NCBI GenBank assembly: GCA_016720705.1
Contig: JADKKB010000007.1
Coordinates: 1,550,001-1,614,000 of the forward strand
Direction of reading: 5' to 3'
Length of the DNA stretch: 64,000 bases
DNA from: Chloracidobacterium sp.
GTDB taxonomy: Bacteria; Acidobacteriota; Blastocatellia; Pyrinomonadales; Pyrinomonadaceae
The position numbers were made by a program, and so were the translations under genes. Of the stretch, positions 14,956 through 24,377 are shown in pieces; position 1 is the first letter of the stretch, and every line of letters starts with the position of its first letter. The notes below the pieces were generated by a model. That model saw only the letters and a list, made by a program, of their open reading frames with translations, ran no database searches and was not told where the DNA came from.

Positions 14956-15435
14956 ATGAAAAGATTGCTCATCTTTGCCTGCTTGGTTCTGTCAATGTCG
15001 GCTTCGGCTCTATCACAGACCGCAAAAGATGCTCCCGTACTGACAGGTCTTTTGAACGAGTTTCTAGCCGGTGCCGGCCGTAACGATGTTGAGGTCCACG
15101 ATAGATTTTGGGCCGACGATCTCATCTACACACGTTCGGCCGGGTCAAGGATCGGAAAATCCGAGTTGATGAAAGGCGTCCGCTCAGCCCCTGCAGCAAA
15201 TGCAGGTGAGCCCGTCACCACCTACACAGCCGAGGACGTCCGAATTCAGCAATACGGCAATGCGGCCGTTATCGCTTTCAGGCTCGTCGGTACCACATTG
15301 CGTTCGGACGGATCCAAGTCCGTTTCAAATCACCTCAACACCGGAACTTTCATCAAGCGAAAGGGTAAATGGCAGGTCGTTGCGTGGCAGGCAACCACCG
15401 TCCCGAAACCGGACGCTGAGAAAAAGTCGCCTTAG
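14956..15435 (+). CDS. Exported SnoaL/DUF4440-like (NTF2 fold) protein
   Basis: This 159-residue protein has a signal peptide (KRLLIFACLVLSMSASALSQ) followed by an NTF2-like alpha+beta domain. Typical features are the helix LTGLLNEFLAGAGRNDVEVHDRFWADDLIYTRSAG, the strand pattern AVIAFRLVGTT, and the terminal RKGKWQVVAWQATTVP. Such domains bind small molecules or act as minor hydrolases or isomerases. The SD AGAGGA precedes the ATG. Function is not predictable further. Confidence 0.75.
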   Translation: MKRLLIFACLVLSMSASALSQTAKDAPVLTGLLNEFLAGAGRNDVEVHDRFWADDLIYTRSAGSRIGKSELMKGVRSAPAANAGEPVTTYTAEDVRIQQYGNAAVIAFRLVGTTLRSDGSKSVSNHLNTGTFIKRKGKWQVVAWQATTVPKPDAEKKSP

Positions 15436-15535
15436 CGTCGGCGGCATTGGTCTCCAGTTTCTATGAACATTTCCAGCCTTCCGGCGTAAGGTTATCTGGA
15501 ACGGCGTTCGACGTTCGTTTACCGGCTATGTCCTT

Positions 15536-16225
15536 ATGCTAGAAGCAAAATATCTATCAAAAACCTATTCGGGGGATGGCGTCGATTTTAACGCACTGAC
15601 CGACATCGATCTGCGGATCGAGAGCGGCGAGTGTGTCGCCATAGTCGGCAAATCCGGCAGTGGCAAATCGACGCTGATGCACCTTCTTGCGTGTCTCGAC
15701 CAACCTACCGCCGGAAGTGTTTCCGTCGATGGCGCCGACACTTCTGCATTGTCCGAAAAGCAAAAGAACCTGCTCCGAAATGAAAAATTCGGGTTTGTCT
15801 TTCAACAGTTTTTCCTTAATGGACGCGACACCGTTTTTGAAAACGTCGTGCTACCGATGCGGATCCGAGGGACGGCCGCGGCGCAGATCACGGCCGCCGC
15901 CGCCGAGGCCATCGGTGCCGTTGGATTGGCGGATAAAGCGGGTAAGCGTGCCAAGGACCTCTCGGGAGGCGAAAAGCAGCGTGTCTGTATCGCGCGAGCC
16001 TTAGTTTGCAAACCTCAGGTCATCTTCGCCGACGAACCGACCGGAAATCTCGACTCGTCCACCGGAGCGGCCGTGGAAAAGATGCTCTTCGACCTAAACC
16101 GCGAAAAGGGCATCACGCTCGTCATCGTCACTCACGATGACGACCTCGCCCGACGCTGCGGCCGTATTATCGAAATGAGAGATGGCCGCATAGTTGCCGA
16201 ACGCTGTGGGGAGGCACACGCATAA
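15536..16225 (+). CDS. ABC transporter ATP-binding protein (MacB/LolD type)
   Basis: This 229-residue ATPase energises the FtsX-type permease encoded immediately downstream (TAATG overlap). Motifs are Walker A GKSGSGKST (38-46), signature LSGGEKQR (142-149), Walker B VIFADEPTGNLD (about 162-173) and the H-loop VTHDDDLA. The sequence is of the MacB/LolD class, which drives mechanotransmission of lipoproteins, peptides or macrolides rather than classical pore transport. Start ATG 15536 lacks a good SD. Confidence 0.92.
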   Translation: MLEAKYLSKTYSGDGVDFNALTDIDLRIESGECVAIVGKSGSGKSTLMHLLACLDQPTAGSVSVDGADTSALSEKQKNLLRNEKFGFVFQQFFLNGRDTVFENVVLPMRIRGTAAAQITAAAAEAIGAVGLADKAGKRAKDLSGGEKQRVCIARALVCKPQVIFADEPTGNLDSSTGAAVEKMLFDLNREKGITLVIVTHDDDLARRCGRIIEMRDGRIVAERCGEAHA

Positions 16226-17502
16226 TGAAGATCTGGGATCTTATCCGTACCGCAAACCGCAATCTTTTCCGAAATAAATTACGAACCTTTCTGACCGTTA
16301 TGGCGATCTTTGTCGGCTCATTCACGTTGACGATGACCAATGGGCTCGGCGACGGTATGCGCAATTATGTCGAGAGTCAGGTCAAAAATATCGAGAGCGA
16401 CCGCGTCATTATGGTTCGCAAAAAGTCCGAAAAACCGCCGGGCGGAGCCAAGGCCGGAGCTCCCGAGGAATACAAGGACTCGCCGGCCGAGAACTCGGTT
16501 GACGATTTCGACCCGAACACGTTTCTGCTGACAGTCGCTCAAATGGAAACGGCCATCCGCGGACTTGACGGCGTCAAGGGCATCACGCCGCGATACGGTA
16601 TTGACGGTGAGTACATATCGCTCGACGGCCAGAAGAAATACAAACTGGAGCTTGGCGTCTTGAGCGAGGGCATTACGCAAAAAACTGAGGTCGGTGCTTC
16701 GATCAGCGGAACTGGCCAGATCGTCATTCCGGTCGGACTTGCACGCGAATGGGATGCAGATATCGGAAAACTTATCGGCAAGACCGTGACCGTAGCGTAT
16801 AGATCCGCGGATGGTGCTATCAAGACGATGCCGCTGAGCATCGTCGGCGTCGCGACCAAGGGATTTATGACGAACTATAATTCGTTTGTCGATACATCGA
16901 CAGCAAAGACCATTTATATCAGCCAGAGAACGGGTGAAAGTGCCGACAAATATCCCGGCTTTACGATTCAAATGTCGACCAATGACGCGGCCAAGATCGA
17001 TATGGTAAAGCGAACACTCGACGAAAAGGGTTTTGAGGCCGATACGATCGCCGATACGCAAAAGCGTACGTATGATGCGATCGGCATCTTTAAGATCGGT
17101 ATGAGCTTGTTTGCCTTTATCGCACTGCTTGCCGCGTCATTCGGCATCATCAATACTCTCGTCATAGCGGTACTCGAACGCACCCGAGAGATCGGCCTGC
17201 AAAAAGCACTCGGTATGGGACGCGGTAAGATCTTTGCGGTCTTTTCGCTCGAATCGGTGCTGATCGGATTTTGGGGAGCCTTAATGGGAACGCTCGGCGG
17301 CATTGTCGTCGGCATTATTGCAAATAAGGTGCTCATCACAGCTTATGCCGATTCGTTCGAAGGATTCACACTTTTTGTCTTTACACTGCCGTCAATGGCC
17401 TTGGTGATGGCGATCGTCTGTGCAATCGCGTTTTTAGCCGGCGTAATGCCCGCGATCAGAGCGAGTCGGCTTAACCCGATCGAGTCGCTCAGATACGAAT
17501 AG
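16225..17502 (+). CDS. ABC transporter permease, FtsX/MacB family
   Basis: This 425-residue permease has one N-terminal transmembrane helix (about 18-38), a periplasmic MacB_PCD domain (about 40-270) and a C-terminal FtsX domain with three helices (about 290-415) ending ASRLNPIESLRYE, the usual MacB-type ending. The FtsX core includes IINTLVIAVLERTREIGLQKALGM. It is coupled to the ATPase upstream and followed by a DUF2807 protein 70 nt on. The substrate is unknown; no membrane-fusion protein gene is adjacent, unlike canonical MacAB. Confidence 0.92.
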   Translation: MKIWDLIRTANRNLFRNKLRTFLTVMAIFVGSFTLTMTNGLGDGMRNYVESQVKNIESDRVIMVRKKSEKPPGGAKAGAPEEYKDSPAENSVDDFDPNTFLLTVAQMETAIRGLDGVKGITPRYGIDGEYISLDGQKKYKLELGVLSEGITQKTEVGASISGTGQIVIPVGLAREWDADIGKLIGKTVTVAYRSADGAIKTMPLSIVGVATKGFMTNYNSFVDTSTAKTIYISQRTGESADKYPGFTIQMSTNDAAKIDMVKRTLDEKGFEADTIADTQKRTYDAIGIFKIGMSLFAFIALLAASFGIINTLVIAVLERTREIGLQKALGMGRGKIFAVFSLESVLIGFWGALMGTLGGIVVGIIANKVLITAYADSFEGFTLFVFTLPSMALVMAIVCAIAFLAGVMPAIRASRLNPIESLRYE

Positions 17503-17572
17503 AACTTATTGCGAACTTTCCATTTAGTAAAACCGTTATTCTTCACGGTTAATAATTATTCGGAGGGCACTT

Positions 17573-18274
17573 ATGAAAAAAGTAGGAATTATGATCTTCG
17601 CGGCTGCACTTGTTGTCGGCCTGGTCGCATCCAATTTGTTCTCGTTCGGCCGCATCAGCGGTGACTTTGCGAATTTTTCGATTAAATTTGGCGGCGTACA
17701 CGGTTCGGGCAATGTTGCCACGGAAAAGCGTGACCTTGCCGGCTTCAAGTGTGTAGATGTCGGCGGTATTTTCGAGGTCGAGGTGGTTGCGGGTAATACT
17801 TTCAGCGTCGAGGTCACGGCGGATGACAATCTCCTCTCACATATCGAGACCGAGGTTCGCGGAGACACACTTTATATCGAGACTGACCGCAAGATAAAAT
17901 CGTCAAATTCGCTCCGCGTACGCATCACCGCTCCGGACATCGATAAACTCGACGTTTCCGGTGTCGCCAAAGTATCGCTTAGCGGCGTCAACAATGATGC
18001 TGTCACCGTTCACGCAAGCGGTGCGTCAAAGGTGTCTGTTTCGGGCGAAACCTCTCAGCTTAACGTAGATATCAGCGGTGCGACCAAGGTACACGCCGAT
18101 GATCTCAAAGCTGTCAACGCATCGGTCGAAGCAAGCGGTGCCAGCTATGTCGGCGTCAGCGTCACGGGCGAACTCAACTCTGATATCTCAGGAGCGAGCC
18201 GCGTCGAGTATAGCGGAACACCCGCATCGATCATTACCAAGAGATCTGGTGCCAGCAGCGTCAGCTCGAAGTGA
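17573..18274 (+). CDS. DUF2807 (head-GIN-type) exported beta-helix protein
   Basis: This 233-residue protein has an N-terminal signal or anchor (residues 1-24) followed by DUF2807: GFKCVDVGGIFEVEVVAGN, then repeated short beta-helix turns built on V-S-G-A-S-K-V. The turns are visible as at least six G-A-S/G-A-T units between residues 135 and 230. Such proteins form right-handed parallel beta-helices on the cell surface or in the periplasm. The SD GGAGG is 7 nt before the ATG. It likely belongs with the ABC genes upstream, and a terminator follows the stop. Confidence 0.85.
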   Translation: MKKVGIMIFAAALVVGLVASNLFSFGRISGDFANFSIKFGGVHGSGNVATEKRDLAGFKCVDVGGIFEVEVVAGNTFSVEVTADDNLLSHIETEVRGDTLYIETDRKIKSSNSLRVRITAPDIDKLDVSGVAKVSLSGVNNDAVTVHASGASKVSVSGETSQLNVDISGATKVHADDLKAVNASVEASGASYVGVSVTGELNSDISGASRVEYSGTPASIITKRSGASSVSSK

Positions 18275-18298
18275 GCACTCAAAATTTGCACACAATTT

Positions 18299-18330
18299 GC
18301 GGGCTGTCCTTGATCAGGCGGCCCGCTTTT
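18299..18330 (+). terminator. Terminator after the DUF2807 gene
   Basis: GCGGGC-T-G (18299-18306) pairs with C-G-GCCCGC (18319-18326), 8 bp including one G-T, followed by TTTT. Its T-run overlaps the 3' end of the convergent NuiA-like gene. Confidence 0.65.
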
Positions 18331-18766
18331 ATGTCTCTACTGCAATTGTCCGGATACCGGCGACATTTCCGCTCTTGTCGTGTCCGGCCAGAATGATATC
18401 TATCCTTACAGTGCCGACGCGATACACCTTGATTCCCGTGAGTTGTGAGAGTAGTAACTGTTGCAATCTTAAAAATCTTTCGGCACGAGCAATATCTGCC
18501 GGCCCGAACCAATCCTTCATTTGGGTCAATTTCGTAAAGAATGTCGCTTGCTCGACGATTTCAATATTGGACGACGAGTTTGCCCCGGAATACTGAAGGA
18601 TACTCTCCCGGCTGATATCTTTGATCTCATCCGTGACGAATGGGACGATCTCAGCGTCGGTTTCGCTGACATAATAAAGGCCTTCACAGGCATTTGAGAG
18701 AGTATTTGCAATGTCGCCCGGTGTGGGCGATGGTGGGGTTGAATTTTTTTGATTTTTTTTTATCAT
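18329..18766 (-). CDS. Nuclease A inhibitor (NuiA)-like protein
   Basis: This 145-residue protein resembles the NuiA family, which inhibits the sugar-non-specific nuclease NucA. After a low-complexity N-terminus (Asn/Lys/Pro) it has LSNACEGLYYVSETDAEIVPFV (about 23-44), an FTKLTQ-containing helix, and the closing strand pair KVYRVGTVRIDIILAG then GNVAGIRTIAVET. The EGLYYVSETD and GIxTxxVET motifs are the family's most recognisable parts. No NucA-type nuclease is encoded nearby, so its partner here is unknown. It reads away from dnaA. Confidence 0.75.
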   Translation of the reverse strand: MIKKNQKNSTPPSPTPGDIANTLSNACEGLYYVSETDAEIVPFVTDEIKDISRESILQYSGANSSSNIEIVEQATFFTKLTQMKDWFGPADIARAERFLRLQQLLLSQLTGIKVYRVGTVRIDIILAGHDKSGNVAGIRTIAVET

Positions 18767-19007
18767 TTTTAGGCGATTTTTATTTCAAAAATGCTTATGA
18801 AAGTTAACCCTTAACCGAACGAAAATCAAGTCAACTGTTTGTTATAAAAGGGTGTTAAATCCGCGTTAAAACCTTTTAGAAAACCTGTGGAATTCCGTTT
18901 GCGCTCACCTATTTTTCGTGTTAGTCTGATATCCGTTTTGAGTATTATTGTTCTTGTAAAGTGTTGAAAATAAAAGACTTGAAGCTTTACTTTAGAGTTT
19001 AAGCACT

Positions 19008-19041
19008 TTTTCCACACACCTGTGGAAAACATTGTGGAAAA
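19008..19041. promoter_or_regulatory. DnaA-box cluster upstream of dnaA
   Basis: Three near-consensus boxes lie within 34 bp: TTTTCCACA at 19008-19016 and, inverted, TGTGGAAAA at 19021-19029 and 19033-19041. A weaker TGTGGAATT is at 18886. They sit 160-190 bp before dnaA, consistent with DnaA autoregulation or a second origin sub-region. The remainder of 18767-19201 is AT-rich with no ORF of note and no promoter clear enough to call. Confidence 0.75.
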
Positions 19042-19201
19042 CGCACCGAGCCGCTAGCGAAAAGAGCAGGCACAAAGTTCGCAAACAGAAAGACTTTCAT
19101 ACCGTTACGGGCTTTCTTGATCAGCGATTTGTGACCAAATTCGCGAAACGGAAATTTGAATAAAAACCTGTTACCTCTTAAGCGCATTTTGGAGTATATC
19201 C

Positions 19202-20593
19202 TTGGAACTGATTCTGGAAAAAAACACCGTTTGGGATGACATTCTTGGCCTCGTCCGAGAACGGCTAAACCCACAGATATTCGACACATGGTTTTTACCG
19301 ATCAGATTCGTGGAACTCGACCCACATTCGAGCGAGTTACGGTTGTCGGCCGGCGACGCCACGATCGACTGGGTCGTAAAGTTCTATTCGGAAATTCTGC
19401 AAGAATCATTAAAAGAGATAAATCTATCAGGCTATAAGATAATTTGGACTGCACCTGATGTCGAAGTCGTTGAGGCTGAGCGACCGTCGAGCGAGGAGTT
19501 GTATTTTGAACCTAAGCCGCGGCCGGTGATCCACGGGGTGACGACCAATTTTCGCCAATTGGATCCGATCGATACAACTCTTAACCCTAAATATACTTTT
19601 GACAAGTTTGTTGTAGGATCCGGCAATCAGTTTGCTCACGCGGCGGCGTTAGGGGCAGCCGAAGCACCGGGAACGACATATAATCCGCTTTTCATATACG
19701 GCGGCGTAGGCCTTGGCAAGACACATCTAATGCACGCGATCGGACATTCGATCCGGCATCGGAATTCGAGTCTGCGAGTCGCATACATCACCAGCGAAAA
19801 ATTTATGAACGAACTTATCAATGCTATTCGCTTTGATAAGACGCCGGCATTCCGTGACAAATATCGATCGATCGACGTGTTGCTGATGGACGACGTGCAG
19901 TTTATGGCCGGTAAAGAGCGGACGCAGGAAGAGTTTTTTCACACATTCAACACCCTGCACAACAATCAGAAGCAGATCGTGATCTCGAGTGACTGTCCGC
20001 CTCGTGAGATACCAACCCTCGAAGAAAGGCTCCATTCGAGGTTTGAGTGGGGGTTGATCGCTGACATCGAACCGCCGGATCTTGAAACCAAGGTAGCTAT
20101 CCTTAAACGCAAAGCAGACCTGGACGGATTTCACCTACCTGACGACATTGCGATCTTTATGGCCGGCAAGATCAAGAGCAACGTCCGCGAACTCGAAGGG
20201 TCGCTGGTACGACTTGTAGCGATCGCATCGCTCAAGGGCCTGCCGCTGTCAAAGATGTTGGCCCAAGAGGCTCTAAAGAACATTATCGACAGTGAACATC
20301 CGGCGGGATTAACGATGGACAGGATCTCTCGTACGGTAGCGTCACATTACCAGATGACGGTCGAGGAACTTAAGTCAAAGAGCAATTCGAGGGCGATCGC
20401 GGTACCGCGTCAAGTCGCTATGTATCTGTGTAAAAAGCTGACCCGTCACAGCTTTCCCGAGATCGGGCGCGAGTTCGGCGGCAAGCATCATACGACCGTA
20501 ATGCACTCGGTCGACAAGATAGAAACGCTCACTCGTGACGATCGCGTTTTCCACAAGAGCGTCAGCGAGTTAATTGACAGTCTTTGCAGCTAA
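19202..20593 (+). CDS. dnaA: Chromosomal replication initiator DnaA
   Basis: DnaA binds DnaA boxes and opens oriC. The 463-residue product shows domain I (1-80, WDDILGLVRERLNPQIFDTWF), a short linker, the AAA+ domain with Walker A GGVGLGKTH (167-175) and Walker B LLMDDVQF (227-234), and the C-terminal DNA-binding domain with the signature GGKHHTTVMHSV near 435-446. The start is TTG at 19202 with GGAG 8 nt upstream. DnaA boxes flank the gene on both sides. Confidence 0.98.
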   Translation: MELILEKNTVWDDILGLVRERLNPQIFDTWFLPIRFVELDPHSSELRLSAGDATIDWVVKFYSEILQESLKEINLSGYKIIWTAPDVEVVEAERPSSEELYFEPKPRPVIHGVTTNFRQLDPIDTTLNPKYTFDKFVVGSGNQFAHAAALGAAEAPGTTYNPLFIYGGVGLGKTHLMHAIGHSIRHRNSSLRVAYITSEKFMNELINAIRFDKTPAFRDKYRSIDVLLMDDVQFMAGKERTQEEFFHTFNTLHNNQKQIVISSDCPPREIPTLEERLHSRFEWGLIADIEPPDLETKVAILKRKADLDGFHLPDDIAIFMAGKIKSNVRELEGSLVRLVAIASLKGLPLSKMLAQEALKNIIDSEHPAGLTMDRISRTVASHYQMTVEELKSKSNSRAIAVPRQVAMYLCKKLTRHSFPEIGREFGGKHHTTVMHSVDKIETLTRDDRVFHKSVSELIDSLCS

Positions 20594-21066
20594 TTAAAGA
20601 CTATTTAACGGTTTTTTCAGTGGATCGATTTCCACAACTTAGAGATTCGCAAAATCACTCTAAGTTCAATTTTATCAGTTATTTGAGAAATAGTTTTCCA
20701 CTTTTCCGCAGCAGGCGTCGATATCGGCCTGTGGAGATCGGTGGAAAACGGCGGCAGGTAAAAGTTATCCGCAGTTTGGGGTATTTATCCACAAGTTTTC
20801 CACACCGGCTGTGGACGGAAAAGTGCCCATTTTTTAAGAACTTACGCGGCTTTTACACATATCCACAGGACCTATTACTAGTACTAGTCTTAAATACAGT
20901 TTTATAACTAGTTAGTATTAGTAAAAGGGTCGGTGGCGATACGATCTAGGCGTTAGCGGCAGAATCGGTAATGACCTATAATATTCGAAACATCATTGCA
21001 AAAGGTTAGAGATTTGGTCGCCTGAAAGGAAGTTTCAGGAAGAGCGATCACCGGGAGTTAAGTGAA
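20594..21066. other. Replication origin (oriC) between dnaA and dnaN
   Basis: The 470-bp spacer holds at least eight DnaA-box-like 9-mers: ATTTCCACA 20628, TTTTCCACT 20694, TGTGGAGAT 20730, GGTGGAAAA 20740, TTATCCGCA 20765, the perfect TTATCCACA 20785-20793, TTTTCCACA 20796-20804, TGTGGACGG 20810 and ATATCCACA 20859. Immediately after the last box comes an AT-rich stretch (about 20872-20925) with repeated CTAGT/TTAGTA triplet steps, as expected for a DNA-unwinding element with DnaA-trios. The right end carries the dnaN leader. Confidence 0.9.
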
Positions 21067-22257
21067 ATGGAATTTACTATCAAACAGAGTGTCTTGAAAG
21101 AAGAATTGGGATTTATCCAGGGTGTCGTTGAGAGAAAAACAACCATCCCGGTGCTCGCCAATATCCTGATCGAATCGATCGGCGAAAACGAGATCCGCAT
21201 CGTCGGTACCGATCTTGACGTTACTATCCGCTGCGATGCCGAGGCGAATATCGCTCGGCCGGGTTCGATGTGTATCCAGGCTCGCAAGCTTTTTGACATC
21301 GTACGAGCTCTGGGGTCAGATGATGTTCATTTCAAAAAGGAAGACAACGAATGGGTCACGATGCGCAGCGGCCGTGCAAACTTCAAACTCGCGGGAGTCA
21401 ACAAGGATCAGTTCCCGGAGATACCTCAGTTCAAGAGCACTCCGATGAAACTGCCTGCGGCCGTTTTCAACTATTTTATCCAAAATACGGCGTTTGCTAT
21501 CACCAACGAGGTGTCACGATTCACTTTGTCAGGGGCTAAATTTATCGTCGGCGAAGGTTCGGCCAAGATGGTCACGACCGACGGACACCGACTGGCGTAC
21601 ATCGAAAAAGCACTCGCTGCGTCCGATTCGACGGATGCGATCGATACGTTGATCCCTAAAAAAGCTTTGCTCGAACTCGCCAAGGTTTCCCGCGATACGT
21701 CGAGCGACATCAGTTTTGGTGAGGACACTAATCACCTCTATTTTGAGATGGAGGGCCGACTTTTGATCAGCCGAAAGCTATCAGGCAGTTTTCCGAACTA
21801 CGAGATGGTGATGCCCAAGGACAATGACAAAGAGGCGATATTCGACCTGGACGATATGCGAAACGCCGTTCGCCGCGTCAGTCTGATGGCCGACGAACGC
21901 AACCGTTCGATACGTGTCACTGTCCGCTCAGGCGAGATCGAACTCACCGCACAATCCAGCGAAGAGGGCGAGGGACGTGAGGCTGTCCAAGCAGAATATA
22001 CGGGTGACGAGTTTCAACTCGGTTTTAACTGGCAATACCTGCTTGAGTTTCTGAACAACGCAGGTTCACTCGAGGGATCATCCTCGGCGGACGGTGAGCA
22101 GGAGACGGACGGCGACGGAACGGTACGGGTCAAAGAGGGCCGTTCACCGGTGCGTATATCGTTTCAGTTCAAGGATGCCAACGCCCAGACGCAGATGTCC
22201 ATAGCCGGCGATTCGCTCTACGACTACAAGTACATCGTGATGCCGCTGCGTATATGA
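21067..22257 (+). CDS. dnaN: DNA polymerase III beta subunit (sliding clamp)
   Basis: DnaN forms the ring that tethers Pol III to DNA. The 396-residue product has the three repeated clamp domains, starting MEFTIKQSVLKEELGFIQGVVERKTTIPVLANI (domain 1) and ending with the family C-terminus YKYIVMPLRI. Domain 3 contains an acidic Ser/Gly-rich insertion of about 25 residues (around 335-362, GSSSADGEQETDGDGT) that is longer than in most clamps. The GGGAG motif precedes the ATG. Confidence 0.97.
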   Translation: MEFTIKQSVLKEELGFIQGVVERKTTIPVLANILIESIGENEIRIVGTDLDVTIRCDAEANIARPGSMCIQARKLFDIVRALGSDDVHFKKEDNEWVTMRSGRANFKLAGVNKDQFPEIPQFKSTPMKLPAAVFNYFIQNTAFAITNEVSRFTLSGAKFIVGEGSAKMVTTDGHRLAYIEKALAASDSTDAIDTLIPKKALLELAKVSRDTSSDISFGEDTNHLYFEMEGRLLISRKLSGSFPNYEMVMPKDNDKEAIFDLDDMRNAVRRVSLMADERNRSIRVTVRSGEIELTAQSSEEGEGREAVQAEYTGDEFQLGFNWQYLLEFLNNAGSLEGSSSADGEQETDGDGTVRVKEGRSPVRISFQFKDANAQTQMSIAGDSLYDYKYIVMPLRI

Positions 22258-22308
22258 TCGGTGTTTTTTTGAACTTGAATATTGTAAATTGAACCAGGTC
22301 CAAAGATT

Positions 22309-22830
22309 GTGGATCAAAAGCTTATGAGCACTATTTTCGACCGAAGCGAAGGCGTGATACTTAATAGCGACCCCGAAGAAGTTACTCCGGAAACGCTGGC
22401 ACAACTCAAGAGCGGAGCTAACTGGTTTTACTGGATCGCCGGATTATCATTGATAAATTCGGCGATCTTTATATTTGGCGGGAATGTCAATTTTATCGCC
22501 GGACTCGCGTTCACTCAGTTAATCGATGCGATCTTTGACGCATCTGTATCGCAAGGTGCTGCGAGCGGGATCATTGCGGTCGCTGCGATCATAGATATGA
22601 TCGTCGTCGTTATTTTTGCATTGATCGGCTACTATGCAAATAAGGCGATTAACGCAGTATTTATAGGTGGAATGGTGATCTATGCGATCGACGGTATCGT
22701 TTGGCTGCTGCTCGGTTCACTATTTGCCGCGGGATTTCACGTGTTCGCATTGGTAATGATCTATCGCGGATTTTTGGCGAGCCGCGAGGTCAATCGCATC
22801 AAAGCCGAAAACCTGATTCTGAAAATTTGA
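22309..22830 (+). CDS. Hypothetical four-helix membrane protein
   Basis: This 173-residue protein has a polar N-terminus of about 38 residues and then four transmembrane helices (about 40-60, 63-80, 90-112, 118-150). The C-terminal tail is basic, with REVNRIKAEN. The start is GTG at 22309, or ATG at 22324. It directly follows dnaN, and its stop abuts that of the convergent MATE gene. No family is recognised. Confidence 0.65.
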   Translation: MDQKLMSTIFDRSEGVILNSDPEEVTPETLAQLKSGANWFYWIAGLSLINSAIFIFGGNVNFIAGLAFTQLIDAIFDASVSQGAASGIIAVAAIIDMIVVVIFALIGYYANKAINAVFIGGMVIYAIDGIVWLLLGSLFAAGFHVFALVMIYRGFLASREVNRIKAENLILKI

Positions 22831-24297
22831 TCAACCTTCCATTCGCCCGATGTCGACGGCGATATTCCGCCACTTTCCACGTCGGAATATCATTACACTC
22901 AGAACGCATCTTGTTACGTGGCCCGCAAGTATTGCGAGCCATATATGGATAGGTTCGAGATGTCCGAATTCGCGGATCAAAAAGCAGACGCCGAGCGGGA
23001 TCACGACCTGCGATATGATCGAGATGTACAGCGGGCTTTTGGTGTCACCGCTACCCTGCAACCCGCCGGTGTATGTAAGGGCGACTGAAATAAACAACCC
23101 TGAAAACGCGAGTATTCGCAATAGTTGTATTCCGATCATCACCGCTTCAGGATCGGTCATACCAAAGATGGCCAAAAGCTGTTGCGGAAAGAAGAAGTAA
23201 AACACGCCAAGAAACGCAGAACCTGCCATTCCGTAACGTGCGGCAACGCCGACTGCTTTATTGGCACGGTCAGGATGACCGGCTCCGATATTCTGGCCGA
23301 CAACTGCCGCTGCCGCCCCCATCAATCCGACAGAAGTCCACGTGACGAGTGAGAAAAGTTGCGTGTACGAGATCGCAAAGGCCGCCTGAGCGGCCGCACT
23401 CTCTGCTAGTGAGCCGATGAATGAGAGCATCAGCACCCCGCCCACATTCATCGCGATACCCTGAATACCGGTCGGCAAGCCAAACTTGAAAAGCGATCGA
23501 ATTACCTTCCAATCCGGCCCCCATCCCTGGCCCCGCGGAAAACCGACGACCCAATTGCCGCTCCACATCTTATAAATAGCAAAAAGTCCGACCAGTCCGG
23601 TTGCCAAACTGGTACCGATCGCTGCACCGGCAGTGCCTAAAGCAGGTATCGGCCCGAGGCCTCGGATCAGCACTAGATTAAATATAAGATTGAGCAGGGT
23701 CATCGCGATCCCCAGCGTCATCGGAGTTCGGGCATCGCCGGCCGAACGCAGTGCTCCGCTCGTCATAAAATATATGAGCAAGCCAAAACTAAAAACGAAA
23801 GTTATACGCAAAAACGGGAGAGCCTCGGCCTTGACACCGGGATCTGCATTGACTAGATCGAGCAGTATCGGCGATAGAAAATAGCCGACCGGAGCCATAA
23901 TGCCGATGGCGATGAATACAGCCGTTAGAAAGGCCTGGTATACGGTCCGATTGACCTTGGCCTCGTCGTGTGCTCCGGCAAATCGAGCCACGAGGACGCT
24001 CATACCGGTAAATAGCGACGAAATAAAAACGATGACGACGAGGAATATCTGATAGCTTACCCCGATCGCCGCATTTGCCTTAAATCCGACAAGGTTGCCG
24101 ACGAGAACGTGGTCGACCATTCCCTGCATACCGGCGATAGCGTTAGTCAGCATCGTCGGCCAAGCGATCTTCCAAACCGCAGCACCGAGCGGGCCTTCGA
24201 CTATTGAGCGGTCAAATTTCGATGTTTTGGGAGATATTGAAGAGGGCAGGTCGTCACAAACCTCGTCTATATCATCGTTTTCTATGGTTTCTGACAT
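22831..24297 (-). CDS. MATE family efflux transporter
   Basis: This 488-residue protein has twelve predicted transmembrane helices in two six-helix halves, as in MATE Na+- or H+-coupled drug exporters. The first helix contains WKIAWPTMLTNAIAGMQGMVDHVLVGNLVG, the typical MATE opening, and the second half begins near FKFGLPTGIQGIAMNVGG. An unusual acidic N-terminal extension of about 30 residues precedes helix 1. Substrates are not predictable. Confidence 0.92.
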   Translation of the reverse strand: MSETIENDDIDEVCDDLPSSISPKTSKFDRSIVEGPLGAAVWKIAWPTMLTNAIAGMQGMVDHVLVGNLVGFKANAAIGVSYQIFLVVIVFISSLFTGMSVLVARFAGAHDEAKVNRTVYQAFLTAVFIAIGIMAPVGYFLSPILLDLVNADPGVKAEALPFLRITFVFSFGLLIYFMTSGALRSAGDARTPMTLGIAMTLLNLIFNLVLIRGLGPIPALGTAGAAIGTSLATGLVGLFAIYKMWSGNWVVGFPRGQGWGPDWKVIRSLFKFGLPTGIQGIAMNVGGVLMLSFIGSLAESAAAQAAFAISYTQLFSLVTWTSVGLMGAAAAVVGQNIGAGHPDRANKAVGVAARYGMAGSAFLGVFYFFFPQQLLAIFGMTDPEAVMIGIQLLRILAFSGLFISVALTYTGGLQGSGDTKSPLYISIISQVVIPLGVCFLIREFGHLEPIHIWLAILAGHVTRCVLSVMIFRRGKWRNIAVDIGRMEG

Positions 24298-24377
24298 TTG
24301 CCGTTAACCAACAGATTACCGAGTAACGGAGGACGGTGGCAAATCGTATCACTTTAATAAATCTAACGTCCGCCAGA

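Noticed and set aside
16318..17061. 247-codon minus-strand ORF opposite the FtsX permease
   Set aside because: It is the antisense shadow of a well-identified gene, has no SD, and its translation resembles no protein.
18800..18820. Short TTAACCC-type direct repeat upstream of dnaA
   Set aside because: Only two partial units; too short to be more than AT-rich leader sequence.
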